Shown: piece by piece, positions 8,328-17,323 of the stretch
Layout: each line of letters opens with the position of its first letter
How positions within the stretch are numbered: position 1 is the first letter of the stretch
Assembly: GCF_900109375.1 (NCBI RefSeq)
Contig: NZ_FOAB01000002.1
Location: 310,001 to 374,000 of the forward strand
Direction: 5' to 3'
DNA length: 64,000 bases
Source of the DNA: Aquimarina amphilecti
GTDB taxonomy: Bacteria > Bacteroidota > Bacteroidia > Flavobacteriales > Flavobacteriaceae
The notes under the pieces: model-generated
The model's input: the letters and a program-made list of their open reading frames with translations, nothing else
What the model was told of the DNA's origin: nothing
Databases searched by the model: none
Program-made: the position numbers and the translations under genes

Positions 8328-10343
8328 ATGAGGGGCTTACGGTTTAAACAAAAAAGAAATGGAGTATTATTATGTACAATGTTTATATCATTAACAATAT
8401 TGGCACAAGAATTACAATTAAATTCTGGGTATAATGTAAAAGAATATCTCTCGCAGATTAGTGTAAATACTATTTCGATTTCTCCTAATGGAAATTACAT
8501 CGCAGTGATTACTTCTAATGATGATATAGAAGAAAATACAACAGAAAAGATGTTGTGGCATTACGAAATAAATGATGAAGGTGAATTAATCTCTAAAACT
8601 AAAATAGATTTTTTTAGTAATACAATATCTCAACTAAATTGGACTAACGACAGTCGCTATTTGATTTTTAAAGCAAAAGACAGTATAGGATATAGTTTGT
8701 TTAAGGCACTTAGTAAGAGTCCTAAAAAAATAACTCCAATATTAAAAGAAAGAGAAAAATTTAAGGAATTATCATCTTATAAAATATTAGATAGTACAAC
8801 TCTCATCTTTTTAGAATCTAAAGCAAAAAATAAGGAGAAAGGTCAAAAAGATATTTTGAGTTTTCCTAAAACAAAGAATGAGATTCATACAACTTTTAAG
8901 AAAATGAATTTTGAGACTGGTAAGATAGACTCATTGTTTACTTTAGAAAGTAATGTAGTTCATTTTGATATTTCTCCGGATCAGAAGCATATGATTTATG
9001 CGAATTATAATCATTCTTCATATTTTGATAATAATTCTTATGCTGATTCCCATACTTATATTATAGACGCGACAAATGGGAGTTTAAAAAAACAGCTTAC
9101 AGATGATTATGTTTGGGATGAATCTAATTGGTTTGGAGAAGATAAAATCTTATCTTTTTTTAACGGAAACCCTGAAAAAAAGCACTATAATCCAACGTTC
9201 AATGGGCTTTGTATTATTAATCCTAATAATGGAAATCGGAAAAAATTAGATAATTTTAAAGGAAGAATTAGTAGTTACATAACATTAAATAATAGTGAAA
9301 TTATTATTAATGCTCAGCAATCAACGACATCTAATTTTTATACTTATAAAAATGACCATTTTGAAAGAATAAGCGATCACAAAGGAACAATTAGCAATTT
9401 TAAAAACAATAAGAACAAAAGTCTGATGGCTTTTACGATGATTACTAATTCTTCTTTCGAAGAGGTATATATAGCAAGAACAATAGAAGAATTAAATAAT
9501 CCAATTAGAATTAGTGATTTTAATAGTTCTCTGAGTGCTCAACCAATTCCGGAAATAGAGAAAATAAGTTGGAAGAATTCTTCTGGAGAAACAATAGAAG
9601 GAGTATTAATGTGGCCTCCTGGAAAAAAAGGTGTTCAAAATCTACCTTTTGTTGTTGATATTCATGGAGGCCCTAGGTCGAGTAGATCTGAAGCGATATC
9701 ACTAGGAGGATTACATTATTATTACGCGCCTTCATTATTGGCATCGAAAGGTTTTCTAGTACTATTACCTAATTATAGAGGTAGTACTGGTCGTGGGCAA
9801 GAGTTTATGGAAGCTTTAAATGGTCATCCTAGCTCTAAACCATCAGATGATATTCTAACAGGTGTAACTTATGTAATAGATAAAAAATGGGCAAATAAAG
9901 ATAAGATGATCATAAAAGGAGCAAGTTATGGCGGTCATTTAACAAATTGGATAATAGGGAATACTGATATTTTTAAAGTTGCATTGCCAAGTTGTGGAAT
10001 ATGGAATGAGCGAGCAAGTTATGGGACTGGAGATGGTGATATAGGACAACTTATTAAGTTTAATCAACTGCATTATTGGGATAATCCAGAATTGTTTGAT
10101 AAAGAGAGTGCTTTTCTTTATGCAAAAAACATTAAAACTCCAACATTGATAACTCATGGAGGAAAGGATGTAAGGGTTCCAACACATAACGCTTATGCGA
10201 TGTATTATACGTTAAAAGAGCAAGGGGCAACAGTAGAACTTTTAATTTATAAAAATGAAGGACATATATATAGAAAACCCCATAATAAGTTACATAAAGT
10301 AGAGGCGGAATTACTTTTTATAGAAAAGCATTTAGGAAATTAA
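8328..10343 (+). CDS. S9 family (prolyl oligopeptidase-type) peptidase
   Basis: Secreted serine peptidase of the S9 family, 671 residues. A signal peptide ends near residue 26 (LTILAQ). It is followed by a WD40-like beta-propeller (about 30-400) and a C-terminal alpha/beta-hydrolase domain. The catalytic triad is visible as GASYGG (Ser533), GGKDVRVP (Asp614) and NEGHIY (His646). The oxyanion-side motif is DIHGGPRSS. Such enzymes cleave short peptides, often after proline or alanine, in the periplasm. The gene lies 90 bp after the serine hydrolase on the same strand, and together they may act in peptide or cell-wall turnover (inference). A strong terminator follows. Confidence 0.93.
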   Translation: MRGLRFKQKRNGVLLCTMFISLTILAQELQLNSGYNVKEYLSQISVNTISISPNGNYIAVITSNDDIEENTTEKMLWHYEINDEGELISKTKIDFFSNTISQLNWTNDSRYLIFKAKDSIGYSLFKALSKSPKKITPILKEREKFKELSSYKILDSTTLIFLESKAKNKEKGQKDILSFPKTKNEIHTTFKKMNFETGKIDSLFTLESNVVHFDISPDQKHMIYANYNHSSYFDNNSYADSHTYIIDATNGSLKKQLTDDYVWDESNWFGEDKILSFFNGNPEKKHYNPTFNGLCIINPNNGNRKKLDNFKGRISSYITLNNSEIIINAQQSTTSNFYTYKNDHFERISDHKGTISNFKNNKNKSLMAFTMITNSSFEEVYIARTIEELNNPIRISDFNSSLSAQPIPEIEKISWKNSSGETIEGVLMWPPGKKGVQNLPFVVDIHGGPRSSRSEAISLGGLHYYYAPSLLASKGFLVLLPNYRGSTGRGQEFMEALNGHPSSKPSDDILTGVTYVIDKKWANKDKMIIKGASYGGHLTNWIIGNTDIFKVALPSCGIWNERASYGTGDGDIGQLIKFNQLHYWDNPELFDKESAFLYAKNIKTPTLITHGGKDVRVPTHNAYAMYYTLKEQGATVELLIYKNEGHIYRKPHNKLHKVEAELLFIEKHLGN

Positions 10344-10380
10344 AAAAAAAACCTCTTCATATTTTGAAGAGGTTTTTTTT
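10342..10380. terminator. Bidirectional intrinsic terminator between the S9 peptidase and sufD
   Basis: A 9-bp stem (10351-10359 with 10365-10373, ACCTCTTCA against TGAAGAGGT) has a 5-nt loop, with an A-run before it and a T-run after it. It can stop transcription from both sides, from the peptidase gene and from sufD. Confidence 0.9.
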
Positions 10381-10401
10381 AATAACTATAGTACTTTATT
10401 G

Positions 10402-11715
10402 CTACAAATCGAAGCCAATATTTACTCCAAGTTTGTTAGCTATTAATTTATTGATTCGTTGTTTTAGCTGAGGTATTTTTACACTTTCTAATACATTATT
10501 AGCAAAAGCATACATTAATAATGCTCTAGCTTCCTTCTCTCCAATTCCACGAGATCTCATATAGAATAGAGCCTGATCATCTAATTGGCCAATAGTACAG
10601 CCATGCGAACATTTTACATCATCTGCAAAAATCTCTAGCTGAGGTTTAGAGTTAATAGTTGCCTTATCACTTAATAAGATATTATTATTAGATTGAAAAG
10701 CATTCGTTTTTTGTGCCTCTTTGTTTACAATGATTTTACCATTAAAAACACCTGTAGCTTTTTCGTCAAAAATACCTTTATAATCCTGATGACTTTCACA
10801 ATTAGGTTCTGTATGATGTACTAATGTATTATGATCTACGTGTTGTTTACCTTCAATGATAGTAACTCCATTAAGTATAGAGTCAATACCTTCTCCGTAT
10901 TGGTAAAAGTTTAGGTTATTTCTGGTAATATTACCTCCAAAAGCAAATGTATGTACTGATGCTACACTCTGCGCTTGTTGTTTAATATAAGTGTTGTCGA
11001 TTAATGAAGCATTTTCATTATCATTCTGGATTTTATAATAGTCCACAAATGATCTTTTATCGGCAAAAATTTCTGTAACAGAATTTGTTAAGACCGGATT
11101 ATCGGTTAAACTCTGATGCCTTTCAATAATCTGTACATGTGAGTTTTCTTCTACTACAATAAGATTACGAGGTTGTAAAAGCTGTGTTGATTCTTTTCCT
11201 GTAGAAAAGTGAATAACCTGTATTGGCTTATCAGCTAATTTATTTTTTGGAATATAGATATAAGCACCTTCTCTAGAGAACGCTGTATTTAATGAAGTTA
11301 GACCATCTTGTGGAGTTGCTTTATTAAAGTAATTATCAATAATAGGCTTATACTTCTCATGATTTAGTGCAGAAGACATTAAACACACATCAATTTTGTC
11401 ATGTGTGGTTTCTGATAAATGCGAAGAGTACTTACCATCAATAAATACAATTTTATACGTGTCTAGATCATGGAGAAAGTATTTTTGTACATCCTTAAAT
11501 TCTAGTGCATTTTCTTCTTTTGGAAAGATGCTATAATCATGCTTTAAAATAGCATTTAACGAAGTATATTTCCAAGCTTCTTCTTTTTTAGTAGGAAATC
11601 CTTTTTCTTCAAAGTCTTTTATAGCTTGACTTCTGATATCATGAACAGGAGCATCTACATCTACCGTATTTTCAAAAGCAAGAAAAGAAGATACTAATTT
11701 TTCTTTCAGCTCCAT
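10402..11715 (-). CDS. sufD: Fe-S cluster assembly protein SufD
   Basis: Scaffold partner of SufB in the SufBC2D complex. The 437-residue protein has the expected length and a beta-helix core. The C-terminal family signature CSHGCTIGQLDDQALFYMRSRGI, with the essential-type histidine and cysteine, is followed by EARALLMYAFANNV. It follows sufC with only 2 bp between the two reading frames. It is the last gene of the sufA-sufB-lipoprotein-sufC-sufD operon and ends before the bidirectional terminator at 10342-10380. Confidence 0.97.
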   Translation of the reverse strand: MELKEKLVSSFLAFENTVDVDAPVHDIRSQAIKDFEEKGFPTKKEEAWKYTSLNAILKHDYSIFPKEENALEFKDVQKYFLHDLDTYKIVFIDGKYSSHLSETTHDKIDVCLMSSALNHEKYKPIIDNYFNKATPQDGLTSLNTAFSREGAYIYIPKNKLADKPIQVIHFSTGKESTQLLQPRNLIVVEENSHVQIIERHQSLTDNPVLTNSVTEIFADKRSFVDYYKIQNDNENASLIDNTYIKQQAQSVASVHTFAFGGNITRNNLNFYQYGEGIDSILNGVTIIEGKQHVDHNTLVHHTEPNCESHQDYKGIFDEKATGVFNGKIIVNKEAQKTNAFQSNNNILLSDKATINSKPQLEIFADDVKCSHGCTIGQLDDQALFYMRSRGIGEKEARALLMYAFANNVLESVKIPQLKQRINKLIANKLGVNIGFDL

Positions 11716-11717
11716 AA

Positions 11718-12470
11718 TTATGCGTTTATCTCTTCTTTAATCCAATCGTATCCTTTTTCTTCTAATTCTAAAGCAAGTTCTTTAGTTCCGGATTTTACAA
11801 TTTTACCATCATATAAAACATGTACATAATCTGGTACAATATAATCTAATAGTCTTTGGTAGTGAGTAATTACAATAACTGCATTGTCTTTACTTTTTAA
11901 TTTATTTACTCCGTTAGCAACGATTCGTAAAGCATCAATGTCTAAACCAGAATCTGTTTCATCCAAGATCGCTAATTTAGGTTCCATCATTGCCATCTGG
12001 AATATTTCATTACGTTTTTTCTCTCCACCAGAAAACCCTTGGTTAAGGGAACGAGATAAAAATTTGCGATCAATATCTAATAATTCAGATTTTTCTCGAA
12101 TTTTCTTTAGCATATCCTTTGCAGGCATCTCCTCTAATCCTTGTGCTTTTCTAGTTTCGTTAATTGCGGTTTTCATAAAGTTAGTAACCGTAACTCCAGG
12201 AATCTCTACAGGGTATTGAAATGAAAGAAAAACGCCTTTATGGGCTCTTTCTTCTGCAGCTAATTCTTCTATATCTTCACCATTTAAAAGAATATTACCT
12301 TCTGTTACTTCATATTCTTCTTTTCCTGCGACAATACTAGCCAATGTACTTTTACCAGCACCATTAGGACCCATTATTGCGTGTACTTCTCCTGCTTTTA
12401 CATTTAGGTTAAGACCTTTTAAAATCTCTTTATCTTCAACGCTAGCGTGTAAATCCTTAATTTCTAACAT
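11718..12470 (-). CDS. sufC: Fe-S cluster assembly ATPase SufC
   Basis: ABC-type ATPase that drives cluster assembly on SufB-SufD. The 250 residues include Walker A GPNGAGKST (about 34-42), the SufC-type signature QGFSGGEKKRNEI and Walker B LAILDETDSGLDIDA. The switch histidine is in VIVITHYQR. These are the classic SufC forms of the motifs and not those of a transporter ATPase. It is flanked by the small lipoprotein gene (30 bp upstream) and sufD (2 bp downstream). Confidence 0.98.
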   Translation of the reverse strand: MLEIKDLHASVEDKEILKGLNLNVKAGEVHAIMGPNGAGKSTLASIVAGKEEYEVTEGNILLNGEDIEELAAEERAHKGVFLSFQYPVEIPGVTVTNFMKTAINETRKAQGLEEMPAKDMLKKIREKSELLDIDRKFLSRSLNQGFSGGEKKRNEIFQMAMMEPKLAILDETDSGLDIDALRIVANGVNKLKSKDNAVIVITHYQRLLDYIVPDYVHVLYDGKIVKSGTKELALELEEKGYDWIKEEINA

Positions 12471-12500
12471 CTTGTATTTTTGTTTCTTTTAAATATTTTT

Positions 12501-12911
12501 TTAATGATTATGACCTTCGTGTCCTGATGCGTTAGGCTGTAATGTCGAATCCGAAGATTTTATCTTAGTAGGCAATTCTGAAGTTGGTTCACTAACACCC
12601 ACAATTTCTTTTATTTCTACAACTTCAGGCCAACCTTCTTCAGTATTCTTCTTCACAATTCCTTTAATTACTACAGGAACCATATCATATTCTTCTCTTT
12701 GTAAGGACTTTATTTTTTCGTTTAATTCATTAGCTAGATCGTCAATGATTACACCGTAAATAAAATCTTTACCTTTTATAACACCGGCATTATCAATCAA
12801 TATAAACTCTCCACGTATTAAAGTGGTTTCTGTATCTGATGATTGAGTTTTTTCGTTTTTACACGAAAAAATTAAAAAGCTTACGATGATAAGGAGAAAT
12901 GATTTTTTCAT
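12501..12911 (-). CDS. Small lipoprotein with a His-rich tail, inside the suf operon
   Basis: Unrecognised predicted lipoprotein, 136 residues. The signal peptide MKKSFLLIIVSFLIFSC puts the lipid-bearing cysteine at 17. The mature part is mainly a soluble alpha/beta region with VIIDDLANELNEKIKSLQ and VPVVIKGIVKKN, and it ends in ASGHEGHNH. The histidine tail could bind a metal, but that is inference. It lies 26 bp after sufB and 30 bp before sufC on the same strand, so it is probably co-transcribed with cytoplasmic Fe-S genes despite being exported. Confidence 0.75.
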   Translation of the reverse strand: MKKSFLLIIVSFLIFSCKNEKTQSSDTETTLIRGEFILIDNAGVIKGKDFIYGVIIDDLANELNEKIKSLQREEYDMVPVVIKGIVKKNTEEGWPEVVEIKEIVGVSEPTSELPTKIKSSDSTLQPNASGHEGHNH

Positions 12912-12937
12912 TTGTGTGAATTTGTTAGTTATACACT

Positions 12938-14383
12938 TTATCCAACAGAACCTTCAAGAGAAATTTCTAAAAGTTTTTGAGCTTCTACTGCAAATTCCAT
13001 AGGAAGTTTATTTAGTACTTCTTTACTGAAACCATTAACGATTAGAGCAATTGCTTTTTCTGTATCAATACCTCTTTGATTACAGTAAAATATTTGATCT
13101 TCTCCAATCTTACTAGTAGTTGCTTCGTGTTCTATTTGAGCAGTTTTATTCTTTGCTTCAATATATGGAAACGTGTGAGCTCCACATTCATTGCCCATAA
13201 GTAGAGAATCACATTGAGAAAAATTTCGAGCATTGGTTGCTCTACTATTAATCTGCACTAATCCACGATAACTGTTTTGGGATTTTCCAGCAGAAATTCC
13301 TTTAGAGATAATAGTACTTTTAGTATTCTTTCCTAAATGGATCATCTTCGTTCCTGTATCTGCTTGCTGAAAATTATTGGTTACAGCAATAGAATAAAAT
13401 TCACCAACAGAATTATCCCCTTTAAGAATACAAGAAGGATATTTCCATGTTACAGCTGAACCTGTTTCTACTTGAGTCCAAGAGATTTTGGCATTTGCTT
13501 CACAAATACCGCGTTTAGTTACAAAATTGAAAACACCTCCTTTTCCTTCTGCATTACCGGGATACCAGTTTTGTACAGTAGAATATTTAATCTCCGCATC
13601 ATCTAATGCTATTAATTCTACAACTGCTGCGTGTAATTGATTTTCATCTCTCGAAGGAGCAGTACAACCTTCCAAATAACTTACATAACTGCCTTGATCA
13701 GCAATCACTAAAGTACGTTCGAATTGACCTGTCCCTGCTTGATTAATCCTAAAATATGTAGATAACTCCATAGGACATCTAACACCTTTAGGAATATAAC
13801 AAAAAGAACCATCACTAAATACTGCTGAGTTTAGAGCAGCATAAAAATTATCTTTTTGGGGAACAACGGATCCGATATGTTTTCTTACCAGTTCGGGATG
13901 TTCTTGTATTGCTTCAGAAATAGAACAAAATATAATGCCTTTTTCTGCAAGAGTATCTTTAAAAGTAGTTGCAACAGAAACAGAGTCCATTACAATATCT
14001 ACTGCAACACCGGCTAATTTTTTTTGTTCATCGAGAGAGATACCTAATCTTTTGAATGTGTCCAGTAATTCTGGGTCTACTTCATCAAGACTATCATATT
14101 TAGGCTTTTTATTAGGCGCCGAGTAATAAGAAATATCTTGGAAATTAGGCTTTTCATAATTTACATTTGCCCATTCAGGCTCCTCCATCTGTTCCCACAC
14201 TTTAAATGCCTCTAGTCTCCAATCGGTCATCCATTGAGGTTCATTTTTTTTCTTTGAAATCGCACGAACAATATCTTCATTTAGACCAACAGGAAACGTT
14301 TCAGATTCTATATCAGTATAAAATCCGTATTCGTATTCTTTGGTTTCTAATTCTTTTTTTAAGTCGTCTTCAGTATATGCCAT
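12938..14383 (-). CDS. sufB: Fe-S cluster assembly protein SufB
   Basis: Main scaffold subunit of the SufBC2D complex, on which the new cluster forms. The 481 residues are normal for the family. Typical stretches are [42 protein letters not shown] and the C-terminal [15 protein letters not shown] followed by [22 protein letters not shown]. The conserved core cysteine and glutamate are visible. It starts 44 bp after sufA and is the second gene of the operon. Confidence 0.98.
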   Translation of the reverse strand: MAYTEDDLKKELETKEYEYGFYTDIESETFPVGLNEDIVRAISKKKNEPQWMTDWRLEAFKVWEQMEEPEWANVNYEKPNFQDISYYSAPNKKPKYDSLDEVDPELLDTFKRLGISLDEQKKLAGVAVDIVMDSVSVATTFKDTLAEKGIIFCSISEAIQEHPELVRKHIGSVVPQKDNFYAALNSAVFSDGSFCYIPKGVRCPMELSTYFRINQAGTGQFERTLVIADQGSYVSYLEGCTAPSRDENQLHAAVVELIALDDAEIKYSTVQNWYPGNAEGKGGVFNFVTKRGICEANAKISWTQVETGSAVTWKYPSCILKGDNSVGEFYSIAVTNNFQQADTGTKMIHLGKNTKSTIISKGISAGKSQNSYRGLVQINSRATNARNFSQCDSLLMGNECGAHTFPYIEAKNKTAQIEHEATTSKIGEDQIFYCNQRGIDTEKAIALIVNGFSKEVLNKLPMEFAVEAQKLLEISLEGSVG

Positions 14384-14427
14384 CTTATTAAGTCTTAAGG
14401 GGTAGCTTAAGATCTTTTTTTAAATTT

Positions 14428-14757
14428 TTAAAGGGAAAAACTTTCTCCGCAACCGCAAGTTCTATTTGCGTTTGGGTTGTTAAAAACGAAACCGGTTCCA
14501 TTAAGACCTCCGGAATATTCTAGGGTAGTACCGATAAGATATAAAAAGCTTTTTTTATCAACGATTATTTTTACACCATTGTCTTCAAAAACTTTATCTC
14601 CTTCTTCTTGAGTTTTATCAAATTTTAAGTCATATGATAAACCGGAACAACCTCCACTTTTAACACCTACACGAACGTAGTCTGAAGAAGCGTCATAACC
14701 ATCATCACTCATCAATTCTACGACTTTCTTTTTAGCTGTGTCTGATACCTTAATCAT
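14428..14757 (-). CDS. sufA: A-type iron-sulfur carrier (SufA/ErpA-like)
   Basis: Carrier that receives clusters from the Suf scaffold and passes them to target proteins. I choose the ATG at 14757 (109 residues, MIKVSDTAKK). A longer frame upstream runs across the -7 box at 14790-14797 and adds a non-homologous tail. The three cluster-binding cysteines are present as SGGCSGL (Cys37) and CGCGESF (Cys101, Cys103). It is the first gene of the suf operon. SufA, ErpA and IscA are hard to tell apart by sequence, so the symbol rests on position. Confidence 0.9.
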   Translation of the reverse strand: MIKVSDTAKKKVVELMSDDGYDASSDYVRVGVKSGGCSGLSYDLKFDKTQEEGDKVFEDNGVKIIVDKKSFLYLIGTTLEYSGGLNGTGFVFNNPNANRTCGCGESFSL

Positions 14758-15104
14758 ATTATATATATAGATTAATTCTAAATTGAATGCAAATATACTA
14801 CATAAGTAGGTTTTATTTACATAACCTAACATTTATCTAGCACATATTAGAATAGGTATAATCTATAACCAATAAACTTATGATATATGTTTTGTATTTA
14901 ATTGCAAAATTTACGAGGCAATAAATAACAAATAAAGGATTGATTTTCTCACACCTATATATGTAATTATTTGGACGCTTTCACAAAACTATAGTATTAT
15001 AATAACATTTCTTTATGATGTGCAGTAACAATTTTAACGTTCCTTGAGTTAAGGAAATCAGTATTAGGAGAATTACTTTTTTGGAATCGTAAACTTTATT
15101 AGAA
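14758..15104. other. Divergent intergenic region between the suf operon and the LytTR regulator
   Basis: This 347-bp gap separates two divergent operons. It holds the suf -7 box (14790-14797). Closer to the LytTR gene is a short palindrome at 15040-15056 (TTCCTT, 5 nt, AAGGAA) that could be an operator. I see no RNA gene or credible small reading frame. Confidence 0.5.
14790..14797 (-). promoter_or_regulatory. -7 box of the suf operon promoter
   Basis: TATATTTG on the minus strand matches TAnnTTTG and lies 33 bp before the sufA ATG at 14757. No matching TTG at -33 is evident, and no IscR-like palindrome was recognised nearby. Confidence 0.6.
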
Positions 15105-15809
15105 ATGAATTCAATTAAGTCAATTTTAATCGACGATGAAGAAGATGCAATACAATCATTGCAATGGAAAATTTGTCGATACTGTCCATATATTGAAATT
15201 GTTGAAACAATTTCCAATCCTTTAGAGGCAATAAAAATTATTGAAAACACAAACCTAGATTGTGTTTTTATAGATATAAAGATGCCAAATATTAATGGCT
15301 TTGACATTTTAGAAGCACTACATCAAAGAAATTTCTTTGTTGTGATTACATCGGCTTTTGAGAATTATGCACTAAAAGCTATACAGTTTTCTGTATTCGA
15401 TTATTTATTGAAACCCATTGATAAGGATGACCTGATGCGGGTTTATAAAAAACTTTGTCAAGACATTAATGTTAATACTACTTTTGAAACCGCAATCATA
15501 AAACTTTGTGTAAACGGAGTAATTCATTTTTTAAAAAAGGATGAAATTATTATGCTTAAAGCAGAAGGAAATTATACTAAAGTATTTTTAATCAATAATC
15601 GCAAGTTGTTTTTATCAAAAACATTAAAAGAGGTTACGGAGGTTTTACCCGACAGCTGCTTTTTTAGAGTTCATAATTCTTATTGCATCAATCTTAGTCA
15701 TGTACAAGAATATAGAAAGAATCAAGGAGGTGTAATAATTATGAGTAATGGTCAACATGCTAGTATTAGTAGAAATCGGAAAAACGAATTTCTAGTAAAG
15801 ATGTATTAA
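15105..15809 (+). CDS. LytTR family response regulator
   Basis: Two-component response regulator of 234 residues. The receiver domain (about 6-120) has acidic residues IDDEEDA near the start and the phospho-acceptor Asp57 in FIDIKMPN. The conserved Lys is in FDYLLKPIDK. The C-terminal LytTR DNA-binding domain (about 135-234) has the FFRVHNSYCINLSHVQEY motif. LytTR proteins bind pairs of short direct repeats about 21 bp apart, and such a pair lies at 17146-17179, upstream of the 17324 lipoprotein. The gene is 12 bp ahead of its partner kinase. Confidence 0.94.
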   Translation: MNSIKSILIDDEEDAIQSLQWKICRYCPYIEIVETISNPLEAIKIIENTNLDCVFIDIKMPNINGFDILEALHQRNFFVVITSAFENYALKAIQFSVFDYLLKPIDKDDLMRVYKKLCQDINVNTTFETAIIKLCVNGVIHFLKKDEIIMLKAEGNYTKVFLINNRKLFLSKTLKEVTEVLPDSCFFRVHNSYCINLSHVQEYRKNQGGVIIMSNGQHASISRNRKNEFLVKMY

Positions 15810-15821
15810 TCCTTTTTTTGT

Positions 15822-17126
15822 TTGAAACCGCAAGACTTCAATATATGGTTACAAGGTGTATTATTTGTTATTTCTTTATATCCTCTATTGATATATTTTA
15901 GAAGTAAAAACAAAATATTTCTTTTTTATAGTCTTTACGTAATTTGCCTTCTTTTTTATTTTTCGTATTACGGATCGATTGTTTTTTATGATGTTTTTTT
16001 TTCTTTTAGAAAACCCATTATTTTTTACGGAGTGCAGTTTTTAGCATATTCTTTTTATATCTCGTTTATGCGCGAATTGCTAGAAACTAAAAGATATATT
16101 CGTAAATGGGATTTTGTATTGAATGCTACAAGATGGGTTTTTATAAGTTTTATTTTCCTTATTGGGGTATTAGATGTTTTCGTGTCACCAAAAGACCTTT
16201 TTGTATTTGTTGCTATCGTATTAATCCTAATGACAGTTTTCGCTTTTGTAAGTTATTTCGTAGTATATAAAATAGAAGCTTCACAAGTTAAATTACTTAT
16301 TATAGGTTCCTTTATCTATGTAATTATGGCCAACATAAGCCTCTATTTTTCTTCTGTTAGTAACGATTTATCATATGATTCTATAATTTTTATGGAAATA
16401 GGAGCAATTCTAGAAATTTTGATTTTTGCCTTGGCGATTGGAAATAAAATCAAGAAGATTTCTGATGATAAAAAAGAAACCCAATTGAGGTTTATGAGGA
16501 GCTCGCTAGAAGCTGCTGAGCTTAAGACAATTGCGCTTAAAGCACAAATGAACCCTCATTTTATCTTTAATGTTCTTAATTCTATAAACAATTATATTCT
16601 TAAAAACGATATTGAAAAGGCATCAGATTATTTGACTAAATTTTCTAAACTAATTAGAAGGGTATTGAAAAACTCTACAGAGAGAACAATTTCATTATCG
16701 CAGGAAGTAGAAATTGTTAAAAATTATATAGAGTTGGAAAGGTTAAGGATGAAGAATAACTTTTCTTTTTATTTCGAAAAAACCGCAGATTTAGCTAACA
16801 CACAGATTCCTCCACTTTGTTTACAGCCATTTATAGAAAATGCTATATGGCACGGCCTTCATCATAAAAAAGGAGAAAAACTATTAAAAATTAAAATTTG
16901 TCAACCTGATAAGCACACTGTGAAAATAGTAATCGTAGATAATGGTATAGGAAGAAAAAAAGCGTCTGAATTGAAAAATACTATGAAGAACAGTTCATTT
17001 GGGTCTAAGGTCACAAAAGAAAGAATTCTTGCTATGCATCCTAAAAATAGTTTGTTTATAGAGAACTTTGAAAAAGAAAATGTAATAGAGCCTGGAACCA
17101 AAGTAACAATTCATTTGCGTAAATGA
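15822..17126 (+). CDS. LytS-type sensor histidine kinase with N-terminal membrane domain
   Basis: Membrane sensor kinase of 434 residues. The first roughly 205 residues contain about seven hydrophobic helices, resembling a 7TM receptor module. A helical linker follows, then the His_kinase domain with LKAQMNPHFIFNVLNS (phospho-acceptor His246). The ATPase part has LCLQPFIENAIWHGLHH (N box) and VDNGIG (G1 box). The frame starts with TTG at 15822; the first in-frame ATG is about 80 residues later and would remove helices, so TTG is preferred. It should phosphorylate the LytTR regulator encoded just upstream. Confidence 0.9.
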   Translation: MKPQDFNIWLQGVLFVISLYPLLIYFRSKNKIFLFYSLYVICLLFYFSYYGSIVFYDVFFSFRKPIIFYGVQFLAYSFYISFMRELLETKRYIRKWDFVLNATRWVFISFIFLIGVLDVFVSPKDLFVFVAIVLILMTVFAFVSYFVVYKIEASQVKLLIIGSFIYVIMANISLYFSSVSNDLSYDSIIFMEIGAILEILIFALAIGNKIKKISDDKKETQLRFMRSSLEAAELKTIALKAQMNPHFIFNVLNSINNYILKNDIEKASDYLTKFSKLIRRVLKNSTERTISLSQEVEIVKNYIELERLRMKNNFSFYFEKTADLANTQIPPLCLQPFIENAIWHGLHHKKGEKLLKIKICQPDKHTVKIVIVDNGIGRKKASELKNTMKNSSFGSKVTKERILAMHPKNSLFIENFEKENVIEPGTKVTIHLRK

Positions 17127-17145
17127 CAAACTATCATTCATTTGT

Positions 17146-17217
17146 AACCATCCACTAAATATTTTAAACCATCTACTAATATTCAGAACTCAGTAGTAGT
17201 TAACTTCTATAACTTTG
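17146..17217 (+). promoter_or_regulatory. LytTR-type direct repeat and -7 box of the 17324 lipoprotein gene
   Basis: Two 13-bp copies, AACCATCCACTAA (17146-17158) and AACCATCTACTAA (17167-17179), differ at one base and repeat with a period of exactly 21 bp. LytTR regulators such as BtsR/YehT bind direct repeats with this period (ACC[GA]CT[CT]A type). The -7 box TAACTTTG lies at 17210-17217, so the nearer copy is centred about 37 bp upstream of it, a good place for an activator. The predicted transcript has a leader of about 100 nt. Confidence 0.65.
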
Positions 17218-17323
17218 ATAGTGTGTCTATTTTGAATATATACCTGTTTAGACATGAAATTGATTTTGCGCAAATCAAAAAATCTTAGAACTATATTGTT
17301 CACTAACTCTTAAAACCATTTTT

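Noticed and set aside
14758-14832. Longer sufA reading frame starting at 14832
   Set aside because: It crosses the -7 box and adds residues unlike A-type carriers; the ATG at 14757 gives the normal 109 residues.
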